This document shows, piece after piece, positions 33,857 through 43,854 of a DNA stretch of 64,000 nt. Within the stretch, counting starts at the first letter, position 1, and every line of letters begins with the position of its first letter. A model generated the notes under the pieces. It saw only the letters and a program-made list of their open reading frames with translations. It made no database searches and was not told the DNA's origin. The translations under genes were made by a program, and so were the position numbers. Source of the DNA: Pseudeuparius sepicola (Eukaryota; Arthropoda; Insecta; Coleoptera; Anthribidae); NCBI GenBank assembly GCA_963920635.1, contig OY987307.1, positions 2,976,001-3,040,000 on the forward strand, written 5' to 3'.

Positions 33857-35324
33857 CAGGGTGGTCAGATAAGAATACAAAGTGCTGTATCTCGGAAACT
33901 ATTCGTCGTAGAGACTTGCGGTAAAAAACTTTTAGAATAAAGTGGCCAAGAGAAAAACCTGGAAATTTTTTTCAGATTTCCAAGATAGTCAGCAGGGGGC
34001 GTAACCGCCATCTTAAACTTTTAAAGTGATTTTTCACTGAAATCCACCTAGTAATGTCACCAAAATAAATATGCTTTTTAAAGGTAAGCCTTATTCGAGT
34101 AATTTTTGTTTAACACTTTTTGACATATCTATTAAAATAAAGTGGTGGGGAGTGATTAAATGTTTTTTTAAATAAACAGCTGTAACTCCTAAACGACTGA
34201 ACGGATTTTAACAAACTTGGTCTCGTTGGAAAAAGCATTTATTGGTCCATCAAACCCATCTTCCCCGTGATATGTCTAAGTCTCAGTGATGCCGCTAGAG
34301 CGCGTTTTTTGATATACCTAATAACAGAAAATTGCAAAATTCTCGAAAAAATTAAATGCAATAATATTACTTTTTTTTTCATAAAAATGTAGTGAAATGA
34401 TACCTAAATAGGCTAGTGATAACCGTATCTCAATATCCTATTCCTAGCTGAAAATATCAAAGAAAGAACTTTAGTTTTATCATAAAATTTTAAAAAGACG
34501 CTGTTACACCGGTGTTTATTTTTATTTGTCTTTTTTAAGATTTAATGATAAACTTTCATAATTTTATCATTTTTTAATTATAAAAGTATACATAGTTCAA
34601 AAAATTAAAAAAAAACGTGTAGGGGCATAATAATCAATGCATTTAATATGCAAGTGCAAGGTAGGCAAAATACGAAGGGTAGGGCATGGAGGAAAAACAA
34701 ATGCCTAAAATCAACTAACAGACTATCATATACCATTTTTCGTAACTTTGTTAGTTATAAAGTTTATAAATTACACAAAAATAGAAAAACCTTTACACTG
34801 CCAAAACAGCTTAACTGCAAATTTGACAGGTAGGTAACAGTAAACATTTTTTCAATGTTGTTTCATTCTCTCACCGTCCAAAGCCTACTTGTTGAAAGGG
34901 CGCGCTTCAAATTATACGCACATGAAATCATAAAAGCTATTAGTAATTGATAACTAACTACTTAAGTAAATCGTTAAGTGTTTTTTGAAATGGTAATTTT
35001 TTGCTCTATTAAAAAATGTAAAAATATACAGTTCCATTTAAAAAATAATTTTTTCATCAATAACTCTTAAACCATTAACTTGAAAAAATGTAGTATCAGC
35101 ATTGAATGCTACGTAAAAAAGTGCTTTAGGAATGTTTTTGCACAAACACAAAAACGCACATTTTCGAAAAAACGCCCTGTAACTCAAGAACGGTGACAGA
35201 TATCGAATTGCGGTTTTCGCCATTAAGTTTATCATAAAAAATGAGCCTCAGACGTCGATATCAGTTTTCGTCTATCTCCGTTAAAAATAGAGGAGTTTAA
35301 AAGTGTCAAATTTGGCCCACCCTG
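33857..35324. mobile_element. possible TA/CAGGGTGG-bounded element
   Basis: TA/CAGGGTGGTCAGAT at the left and GGCCCACCCTG/TA at the right give an 8-bp inverted match, with TA outside. The interior is not clearly palindromic and has no recognised coding, so the pairing may be accidental. Confidence 0.35.
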
Positions 35325-35586
35325 TACAACAACCGAATGCTTCCTGAGTCACTCGCATGCCCTCGTGCCAGCTTCTGAAATAGAACGCTCCCCTTGAAAT
35401 GAAGCCAGTATCAAATAAACAAAACCGAACTTGTGTTGCACAATAACAATACTATGTGCGCATGGCTACGTCCGTCTCAGGGTACTTATGTTACCGGCTG
35501 TCCAGATATAGTTGGACTTTCGTGTTTCTGGAGCAGATCGACTGTTATAAATTAGTACAGGGCGATACATCCAAGAGTATCATATA

Positions 35587-36769
35587 CAGGGCGAGTTTTT
35601 TTCGATGCCCACTATGGGGATCTCGGAAACTAGCAGAGCTAGGACAAAGGTTAAATGGGGAAAGAATTGCGGTTTTGAATGCTCGATCTAATGGCTCACT
35701 AGATATTTTGAAAAGAGTGATTTTTGCTATTTCATCAGATCTCTGTAGCTCCGTTATTTCTGATTATACAGAAAAACTGGAGAGACAAAAATTGTAGATA
35801 ATTTTGGGCTTAATAAGATAATCTGATCCAATTTTTTATGTTGTTTGTGATTTTTGAGATATGACATAAACTTGCGTTTTTAAATGTAAATCATAGTTGG
35901 CCGTGGCCTTATCAAATCTGCTATTTTTTGAGCTTTCCAAAAATATAATACTCGGCATAGTTATTATAAAAAATAAATAATTAATAAATATTTTGATATT
36001 TTTTTTAAATTTTCACATAGTCAGACATGGAATATTTTCATAATTACGTTCTATTAAAACTTTCAAATATTTTATTTTTAGCTGGTAACAAAATAAAACA
36101 AAAATTATCATGATGGAGCTCCACCACATAATTATTTGCCCGTAAGAAATTACCTAGATCAGCTCTATCCAAATAGTTGGATAGGAGAAATAGACCTATT
36201 TCCTGGCAGCCCCGATCCCCCGATTTGTCTGTTTTGGATTTCTTTTTGTGGGGAACAGTACAAAATAAAGTATGAGACAATTGTTGAATTAAAAGCAGCT
36301 ATTTTAGAAGCAATTGCCAGTATTGACAGGCGACAAATTCAGTTTTAAAAAGATGCAATATTTGCATAAATATTATATTATTGGAAAGCTCAAAAAATAG
36401 CAGATTTGATAAGGCCACAGCCAACTATGATTTGCATTAAAAAAAAAACACAAGTTTATGTCATATCTCAAAAATCACAAACAACATAAAAAAATTGGAT
36501 GAGATTATCTTATTAAGCCCAAAATTATCTACAATTTTTGTCTCTACGGTTTTTCTGTATAATCAGAAATAACGGAGCTACAGAGATCCAAAGAAATAGC
36601 AAAAAATCACTTTTTTCAAAATATCTAGTGAGCCGTGAACTTTTTTAAAAATCCAAAAGGGGCATTAGATTGAGCATTCAAAACTGCAATTCTTTCCCCA
36701 TTTAACCTTTGTTGTAGCTCTGCTAGTTTCCGAGATCCCCATAGTGGGCATCGAAGAAAACTCACCCTG
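35587..36769. mobile_element. 1.18-kb palindromic element with DDE transposase remnant, copy 1
   Basis: The ends TA/CAGGGCGAGTTTTTTTCGAT and ATCGAAGAAAACTCACCCTG/TA flank arms of about 350-400 bp. The 113-codon frame at 35456-35797 is an arm and not a gene. The right arm has a 25-bp block (AATCCAAAAGGGGC region) missing from the left arm. The loop encodes part of the transposase. A related copy is at 43855-45276. Confidence 0.85.
36105..36345 (+). pseudogene. DDE transposase central fragment in palindrome loop
   Basis: The frame reads DGAPPHNYLPVRNYLDQLYP then NSWIG. A neighbouring frame then gives PRSPDLSVLDFFLWGTVQNK, and the first frame resumes with YETIVELKAAILEAIAS. This is the stretch with the second Asp and the WIG...SPDLTPLDFFLWG block of Tc1/mariner-superfamily transposases. 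At least one frameshift and stops disable it. It shows which enzyme family this palindrome derives from. In the 43855-45276 copy the same fragment is on the minus strand (44470-44640). Confidence 0.7.
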
Positions 36770-36814
36770 TATATAATATATTTATATGGTTGTAATTAGA
36801 AAGAAAAGCTTATT

Positions 36815-36836
36815 AATATATATATATATATATATA
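36815..36836. repeat. TA dinucleotide microsatellite
   Basis: An uninterrupted TA run is followed by GGGTGCTATTAAAATAAG, so it may mark a TA-target insertion end. Confidence 0.7.
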
Positions 36837-37489
36837 GGGTGCTATTAAAATAAGAACGAACCTAACCACTTGTACTTTTTTTATTTTACGTTCATTTGTT
36901 TTTCCGAGGAAAAATTGCATAGGAATATATTTTTCGAGTAAGAAAATATCAAAATATAGATAAAGAAATTAGAGGTCGTGTTACTCTTGGATGATGATGG
37001 ATCGCCATGTACAAACTTTATCTAGAGCACCCTTGGAAAAATGAATTTAACCTTAACTTCAAAACCCAATACTTAGTTTCTGCCCACAAATGCAAAACAA
37101 ATAAATCCTAATGATATACGTATACATATTCGCTATTGCCAAATAGCACCTAATTGTCGACACAACCAGCGTATCTTCATTTCGCAATCATAGCATACCG
37201 GCACAAATGCATAGTAAGTGCATAAATATCGACGAATTAAAAATACATATCAACAATAGCCTAAATAAAAGGTTGCGAAATAATCGTAATGTTGTTTTTT
37301 TTGTTAAAAATGCGGTAACGAAACATTCGTGCCATAGATAATATCGACAAAGGCATTTAAATTAGACATACAGGATGTTTTTTTTATTTTAACGTCCAAG
37401 CCTAGAAACACTTTACTAAAAAATGCGGGATTATTAAAGTGTCTTTTAATACCTACTAATAAATGTCTTAGTACATAATTGAAATTTGT
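36837..37489. other. no gene recognised
   Basis: Contains one weak end-like TACAGGATG at about 37368. No coding feature was recognised. Confidence 0.4.
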
Positions 37490-37660
37490 TACTGCTGTGT
37501 TTTTTTATGGAGAATAAGCGGAAGATGGAAAATTCTACGTATCTCAGAGAGGGCGCCACTTGCGCTGTTTCTGAATCGTGTTTTTATTCGTAACTTTTTT
37601 GAGGTTATCTTTTTCGTTCGTCATATTGCATTATTTTTAATTTTTCAACAAAAGTGTACC
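37490..37660 (+). repeat. second copy of the 33620-33815 repeat
   Basis: TACTGCTGTGTTTTT, TCTACGTATCTCAGAGAGGG, CGCCACTTGCGCTGTTT and AACTTTTTTGAGGTTATC align with 33620-33760 at clear but reduced identity. Both ends are undefined. Confidence 0.55.
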
Positions 37661-37885
37661 TACGCTTGTTTCATAACGTAAACACCAAGTGTGCGTTGAA
37701 ATTTACAAAATACGCCCCAAAACAACTGTTAAACTTCAAAATTCGAAAAAAGAAATATCCATCTACCGATTTTAAATTAAACAGATTGATTGTGCAAATA
37801 TTCCGTATGAACTGTGTTCCAAAAAATTATTCATTTTTGTTTTAAGAAGACCAATAGTGTTTTAGCAGAGAACAATGTTCTCTGG

Positions 37886-38133
37886 TTTTAACTCGTGTTT
37901 TACCCAATGCCCATTTGTCATTTTGTTCTTAATTTTGAATGTGTAATTCAAAATTCAAAGCTTCAAAGCTTCAACTGGTGTTTTACCCAATGCCCATTTG
38001 TCATTTTGTTCTTAATTTTGAATGTGTAATTCAAAATTCAAAGCTTCAAAGCTTCAACTCGTGTTTTACCCAATGCCCATTTGTCATTTTGTTCTTAATT
38101 TTGAATGTGTAATTCAAAATTCAAAGCTTCAAA
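37886..38133. repeat. 83-bp minisatellite, three units
   Basis: GTGTTTTACCCAATGCCCAT starts at 37895, 37978 and 38061, an 83-bp period with almost no divergence. Each unit contains the palindrome AATTTTGAATGTGTAATTC/AAAATT and a short AAAGCTTC duplication. Confidence 0.85.
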
Positions 38134-38325
38134 CCCCTGACGGGTAGTTGTTAAGCTATTTTGGTCCAAAATACAGGGCGGTCCAACATTTATGGATGAA
38201 ACTTCAGAAAATTATAGAAAACTTTAAAAAGAAATGGCTCGTGTCATATGGGACAAAATGCTTTGGTAATTGGCAACACCAAACTAGTTTCCAATATCTA
38301 ATGGAAATTGTGTATGGGTCTCTCG

Positions 38326-38396
38326 AAGGTGTGCAGACCACGACAGGTACCTGTTTCGGGCTTGTTGGCCCTCATCAGGCAGACGTAGCGCACCTC
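38326..38396 (-). ncRNA. hammerhead ribozyme motif, complete core
   Basis: On the minus strand: CTGATGA (38378-38372), stem II GGGC-CAACAA-GCCC with no mismatches, GAAA (38357-38354), stem III as the palindrome ACAGGTACCTGT, then C and the expected cleavage between 38342 and 38341. Stem I can pair CTGC with GTGG (two wobbles) next to the core and GGTGCGC with GCACACC (one mismatch) further out, leaving an internal loop of the kind used for loop contacts. All invariant core bases are present. Self-complementary stem III suggests dimeric cleavage. Confidence 0.75.
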
Positions 38397-38743
38397 ACCG
38401 AAAAACCCAGATACGGTTGGCTAAGTGGAATAGGAAATAGTATAATGCGGTGAGCATTTACCATCCAACGCCATCTAGCTGGTACTGCCAAAACCAAAGC
38501 AATGTGAGTGTGTATATATCGACCGGTCGATCGACATATAAAAAGAACTCGGCAAAGCGGCGCGGCGCGGTGGAAAAAAACAGAAGAAGCATACATACGG
38601 GGGCCAAGAAACTCGTTTGATTCATCACCGAGTATCTTCTAATATATAGAAATCAACAAGGATCGAATCGTGAGTTTCAATCCTCGTGTGCTTACGTCTA
38701 TAGCCAAACGATGATTAAACAGAATGGATATATTTAATCCCGC

Positions 38744-38820
38744 ACAAGCATGTGGTTGCTTCTGGGGTACTCCTAGTTTGGAGTATTGTGAGGGTGAGAA
38801 TTATTATTATTATTATTATG
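38744..38820 (+). repeat. recurrent microsatellite flank plus ATT run
   Basis: CACAAGCATGTGGTTGCTTC through GGGTGAGAA and an ATT run repeats the sequence at 14494-14556 in the opposite orientation. It lies inside the ribozyme-bearing insert, next to the third copy of the insert's start. Confidence 0.65.
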
Positions 38821-39294
38821 TCACCATTATAATTTTAAAAGAAATGGCTCGGGCATATGCGATACTGGGAGGTGCGCTACGTCTGCCCAGTGTTGCCACC
38901 TCAATTTTTTTGTTCGTAATAAAATAAATAAAAATTCGTACTAGATTTTGTCATTTCGTACTTTTTCTTGAAGCATGCCTAGATTGTTATTCCATGGATC
39001 CCAAACCTAAATTACAAAAACCTTCGTTTCTGTTCATTCTTGTTTTGTGGATTTTGTTCCTTTGATTCAATAACTTTGTATAATTTGTAAAAAAGAAATA
39101 CAAATGATTGATGAAAAAAAATCCACAAAACATATAATAACTTCACAGAAACCACAAAACATCTAGAGCAGAACACCCACAACCAAACAGAAAAGGTAAA
39201 CCAAAAAAGTACTAGATTTTCTAGCGGCGTACTAACGTACGAAATATCTTTGAAATGTACTAGATCTAGTACAAAAGTACTGATGGTGGTAACA

Positions 39295-39347
39295 CTGCGT
39301 CTGCCTGATGAAGGCCAACAGGTACCTGTCGTGGTCTGCACACTTCC
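39295..39347 (+). ncRNA. damaged hammerhead motif
   Basis: CTGATGA (39305-39311) and the palindromic CAGGTACCTG followed by TC/GTGG match the motif at 38326-38396. An 11-bp deletion between two AACA repeats has removed the second strand of stem II and the GAAA core. It should be inactive. Confidence 0.65.
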
Positions 39348-40585
39348 GAAAGACCCATACATTATAATTTCCATTAGATATTGGAAACTAGTTTGGTGTT
39401 TCCAATTACCAAAGCATTTTGTCCCATATGCCTCGAGTCATTTCTTTTAAAATTATAATGGGGACATTAAGTATTCATATTTATTATAGAAAACGTCAAA
39501 ATGAGCAGACTTTTTCATAACAATAAGTATCGAAATCCTAAGGGTTTTCGTTATTCAGGGTGTAAAAGTTCGTTTTTTTTTAAGTTTTCTTTAATTTCTC
39601 CTAAAGGAAGACAGTTAACGCAAACATATTTGGTACAGTTTAGATAAACATTAAATTTTATAAATTAAAAATAATTTGGCCCGTCTACTTCCATCAGTGC
39701 CGGAGACCATAATATTTTTTAATAAAAAAATAATGGTACACCAGTGGAATAGTAATCTATTCTAAGAAAAAACTATTCTTGACTTTTTTCGAAAAATGTA
39801 CCGTTTTCCAAAACTTCATTTTCGTGCGTTTTATTTTTTTTAGCAGAAAAAATCAAAATAGGACTACAGTCTAGACTTTTAAAATTTTGCACACCTATTC
39901 ATTTTTGAATTCTGAACAACTTTCCTTAATAACATTTTGAAGTAAAACATACATAAAGGCCACTTTACTGATGCGAAAAATTAGTTTTTTTTTAATTCCC
40001 AAGACACATGATTTTTCGAATCTAGAGACCCTTTTTGTAGATTTTAGGACAAAATGTTATAGCAATGTTGTTCAGAATTAAAAGCTGAGTAGGTGTGCAA
40101 ATTTTTAAAAGCCTAGACCTACTTGGATTTTTTCTGCTAAAAAATTATTTTAATCGCACGAAAATGATTTTTTCAAAGACGGTACATTTTTCAAAAAAAG
40201 TCAAGAATATTTTTTTCTTAGAATTGATTGGGAAATTTAGTGAATGCAAAAAATATTACTTTTACAGTGGCGTACCATTTTTGTATTAAAAAATATGATG
40301 TTTATAGAACTTAATGTATGTCTACACTGTACCAAATATGTTTGTCTTAACTGTCTTCCTTTAGTGGAAATTAAAGAAAACTTGAAAAAAAAAAAATGAA
40401 ATTTGACGCCCTGTATAACGAAAACCGTTAGGATTTCGATACATGTTTATATGAAAAAAAACTACTTATTTTGACGTTTTCTACAGACTCCTGAAATTTT
40501 ATTCATAAAAGTTGGACCACCCTGTATACGCAGTTCATATTGAAATTGAAACACCGGTTTTATACTATTTTAGATGTTCAGTATC

Positions 40586-41017
40586 AATGACGTCAGAACC
40601 TATAGACAGGTTTGTTTTGATAAGCGCTTGACGCCCAGAACTAATCACAATCTAAGCGCTCCATTAAATTATTCCGAAAATGTCGCGAGATTGTCAGAAA
40701 TTGCCCCTTTTTGTCGAGCCGTAGCGAACTTATTTCGACTCTGGGCTCGGAGGCTGGCGTCGTTAGACCATCCCCCGAGTCTTCAGGTGAGGTTCCGATG
40801 CTTCGGGGGCCCCCAAACAAGAAAAAACATGCGATATCTAAGTGTGATTCTGGAGGAACTATAACCGGGAATCACCGGGTGTATAGTTGGTTGATGGTTG
40901 ACTTTCTGTCTTTATTTGTAGCATGTTTTTAGAGTAGTATGGATATATTTAATCTTGGAGTCAAAATAAAGGGCATTTTAACAATGGGGCACCCCGTCTA
41001 TAGGTTTTGACGTCATT
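40586..41017. mobile_element. 432-bp MITE, AATGACGTCA ends, 10-bp duplication, copy 1
   Basis: The left end AATGACGTCAGAACCTATAG faces CTATAGGTTTTGACGTCATT at the right. GTTCAGTATC borders both ends exactly (40576-40585 and 41018-41027). A duplication of 8-10 bp suggests a Mutator-like or hAT-like origin. The 96- and 73-codon frames recur in copy 2 but have no known domain. Confidence 0.75.
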
Positions 41018-41027
41018 GTTCAGTATC

Positions 41028-41826
41028 ATTTAATAATAATAATTATAAAAAAAATAGAATTTAGGGCAATTTTAAGAACCCGCCCTAACTACTCTTGTGT
41101 GTGAAAAGAAAAAACACTGGTCCCCTAATTTTATGAGAGAATTCATACTAAGGAGAACTCTGCAAGTATGTCCCAAAAATCAAATGTGACCTTCTTTAAT
41201 GCAAAACATTTAAATAATATACACTTACCACTTACATGTTACATAATGTATAAAAACATACGCAAGATCGGGAATAAAAAAATCACTTATGTTTATGTGT
41301 TTCTAGGTAGGTACTTAACGATATATTACTGTAAGTATTGCAAGTTGCAAGCATAAAATAATAATTTCGTGTTTACCTCGACGTTAGGCCTTAATGAATT
41401 CAAATTATGTCGTTACATTTTTATGAAATGCAAATTACATCAGATTGTACGCTTGGACTGTTAAAGAAAAATATTCATTAGAGACGAGAAATTTTTGGCT
41501 TAAAAAAATATTTGCGAGCGATTTACATTTTGGAGAAACCCACTCCGACCGGTGCTGCACTTACGTATGTACAATACGAGCGACAAGGTGATCTTGATTA
41601 TTAAACAAACAACAAATTACCTACCAATTTAGCGTTTTTCACCATTACTAACCCGAAGCGGTAATTAAAGGACGAGTTTTTTAAGATGCCGGAAAACCTC
41701 GATTTTGTTTTAAGCTTACTTTTATACCGTATAGGTAACTCCAGTAATTCGATTAAAATTAATTAATAATTTAAAGTCATAAATAATGTCAGAAATAGAT
41801 TATCAGGGGTAATATAACTAGTCATT
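41028..41826. other. no gene recognised
   Basis: Unassigned AT-rich sequence, likely the pre-insertion background for the flanking elements. Confidence 0.45.
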
Positions 41827-42145
41827 AAATGAACCACGGGCGTAGCCAAGGGGGGGGTTTCGGGGGTTCAACCCCCCCCCCCCCCGAAATAAGCAAAATA
41901 TTACCTAATATTATACCGAAAAAATACGAGGAGTGAAGAGTTAAATTATTATTACGTTTGAATATATGTAGTAATAGTAGCGCCTAGCGCCATCTTTTGA
42001 CGAGAGGCAGACGCAGTTGCAGCCGAACTATTTTGTATTGTAGGGACACTTTGCGTTGTTTCTCGATTATTCGCCACGCCCCTCGGTCGAAATGAGCGGA
42101 ACTTTGTGGAAGTTCGTGGAAGTTTCTGGACGGCTACTGGGCTGC

Positions 42146-42153
42146 TATATAAG
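42146..42153 (+). promoter_or_regulatory. TATA box of hAT copy 2
   Basis: TATATAAG in the same GC-rich context as copy 1, about 195 bp before the first ATG (42342). Confidence 0.6.
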
Positions 42154-42341
42154 CGGAGCCGCGGCGCGTGACCGCGCTTACGGCAGTATTGTTCCATGCG
42201 AACTCGAAGCGAATAAAAGTGAAAAGTGGTGAACGAATAGTGAAGAGAATTAAGTGTACCGTGTAAGTGAGTAATTTTAGTGCGCTGTTATTCGATGACC
42301 TTGTTAAGGATAGATACGTGAATCATTATTACTGTCGAAAA

Positions 42342-42509
42342 ATGGAGGGGAAAAAAAGGAAGGGTGATAAACTTAAAGGTATGGACTACTGGAAAAAGTG
42401 GTGTAGTCAAGGTCAAGGGGTTTCTAATAAAGAAACAAATTTGGATTTAGCTATCAAAGCTTCAGCTACCTTGCATGCTGATAAGAAGACTGCCTACCCC
42501 GAAATCTAG
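42342..42509 (+). pseudogene. hAT transposase N-terminal remnant, copy 2
   Basis: 55 codons from ATG 42342, equal to copy 1 except Pro to Leu in GDKLKGMDYW. It ends TAYPEI and stops before the hAT C-terminal frame, so the transcript would give two disconnected frames. A basic N-terminus is visible, with no complete zinc finger. Confidence 0.5.
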
Positions 42510-42774
42510 TTTGGAATGCCTAGATATGTGCGATAAAAACCTTTATCCTAATATTTACACATTACTACAAATCTTGGCTACCATTCCTGTATCCACTGCT
42601 ACCTCAGAAAGGTCTTTCTCGAGCCTAAGGAGACTGAAAAACTATTTACGAAACACTACAAGTGAAAACAGACTTAATGGTTTGGCTCTAATGAACATTC
42701 ACTATGGAACAGAAATTCATGCAGATGAAGTAGTGGATATATTTAAAAGAAAAAGCCGAAGATTTCTTCTTTAA
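42475..42774 (+). pseudogene. hAT dimerisation-domain remnant, copy 2
   Basis: Same frame as in copy 1, with STATSERSFSSLRRLK (Ser kept) and ENRLNGLALMNIH (Arg kept). It is therefore closer to the family consensus than copy 1, where these are Pro and Ile. The catalytic DDE region has been removed by the internal deletion. Confidence 0.8.
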
Positions 42775-42975
42775 TGGTTTTAGATTTAGCGCAGAGGAAC
42801 GAAATTAATTTATCCATTTCATTTAAAGTTAAGAACTTTATAAATATGTCGTAGTTTTTCGGATGAATATATAGATATTAAATTTCATGTAAGTATATTT
42901 TTGTTGTTTTATTTACTTCTCAAACTAACCCCCCCCCCCAAAAAACTAAATCCTGGCTACGCCCGTGAAATGAAC

Positions 42976-43429
42976 GAAAGGTATTATCTGATTATTAGGC
43001 ATAGGACGAGTTGTATTTAGGGGGAGAATTTAACAACTGCAAATAATGTAATTATTCGACGTTTAGGCCTAATTTCACAACCGTAAATCAACTGCAAAAA
43101 TTATAAATATTTTTCCTTTCCGAAAATGTGATTTAAAAATATAAAAAGGTATTAGGTGGAGGATGTCTGACAAAATCGAAATTGCCATAGAAAATTCAAA
43201 ACAGTTATTACGAGAATATTATAAATGGAGATTTGACAGTTTACATTAATATACATACAATAATATATTGAAAATTCAACAAAGCCAATACTGCTGTGGA
43301 AATTTCCATAAGTTATATTTTATTTTTTCTGTCTTAATAATTAAATTGAATTATAAAAGGTGTTCTATTTCCATTTTGTGACACACAGAGAGTATACCTT
43401 CTTAATAAACTTCTCTTGTAGTTAGCCAC
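42976..43429. other. no gene recognised
   Basis: Unassigned sequence. A GGTGTTCTATTTCCATTTTG piece near 43360 resembles an element end without a partner. Confidence 0.4.
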
Positions 43430-43690
43430 GATACCTGTCTCGTTCATCTCTCTGATCTCCTGAGATATTTCCTCTTTAACTTGGTCGATATTGTTTGACC
43501 TTTCCCACATCTACCCGGTCCATCAAACTGCCCCGCAGAAAGAAATCGAGTGGGGTCAAGTCTGGGCTTCTGGCAGGCCATAAAATAGTTGCATTTGAAC
43601 CAATCCACTCTACAAAAGTGCTCGACAAAAGTGTCATCTAAATGCCTGTTGATAGCATTTGATTTATGTGTGGGAGCACCGTCTTGTTGC
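43430..43690 (-). pseudogene. Tc1/mariner-superfamily transposase fragment
   Basis: The minus strand encodes QQDGAPTHKSNAINRHLDDT from about 43689. After frame changes it gives WIGSNATILWPARSPDLTPL and DFFLRGSLMDRV. This is the second-Asp motif and the SPDLTPLDFF block of the same DDE family as 2943-4191. The order and spacing are right, but at least two frameshifts break it. It lies just before the 43855-45276 palindrome and may belong to a different, older copy. Confidence 0.7.
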
Positions 43691-43854
43691 CTAACAATAT
43701 TCGGCGCATTAACTTGAATCAGTAGATCAGAAATTTCTCCTCTTAAGAGCTGTAAATATTTTTAGTCCAGTTGAACCACCTTCAAAAAATACCACACCAA
43801 ATATTTATTGAAGCTCAACATTGTCGTTGAATTGATATAAACTGTCGTGTATTT

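Larger units (their letters stand above)
38223..39482. mobile_element. nested ~1.26-kb element with hammerhead motifs (Penelope/retrozyme-like)
   Basis: ATTATAGAAAAC lies directly before (38211-38222) and directly after (39483-39494), a perfect 12-bp target duplication. The insert is internally inverted: AGAAATGGCTCG, CATATGGGACAAAATGC and TCCAATATCTAATGGAAAT on the left are mirrored at 39370-39450. The start sequence appears a third time at 38833. A hammerhead motif sits near the inner end of the left arm, with a damaged one in the right arm. A long, variable-size duplication and hammerheads both fit Penelope-like retroelements, but no GIY-YIG or reverse transcriptase coding is present, so the assignment is inferential. 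Confidence 0.6.
38174..40524. mobile_element. 2.35-kb palindromic element split by a ribozyme-bearing insert
   Basis: The outer ends TA/CAGGGCGGTCCAACATTTAT and ATAAAAGTTGGACCACCCTG/TA are mirrored. Inner landmarks TTCGTTATTCAGGGTGT and ACGCCCTGTATAACGAA also mirror, as do AAGGAAGACAGTTAA and TTAACTGTCTTCCTT. The left arm is interrupted by the 38223-39482 insert, which is flanked by a 12-bp direct repeat. Without it the element would be about 1.1 kb. Confidence 0.8.
41835..42967 (+). mobile_element. internally deleted hAT transposon, copy 2, intact ends
   Basis: The ends CACGGGCGTAGCC and GGCTACGCCCGTG are perfect 13-bp inverted repeats. AAATGAAC is duplicated exactly on both sides (41827-41834, 42968-42975), the 8-bp duplication typical of hAT. 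The body matches copy 1 apart from a handful of changes and G/C-run lengths, indicating recent movement with transposase supplied from elsewhere. Confidence 0.92.
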
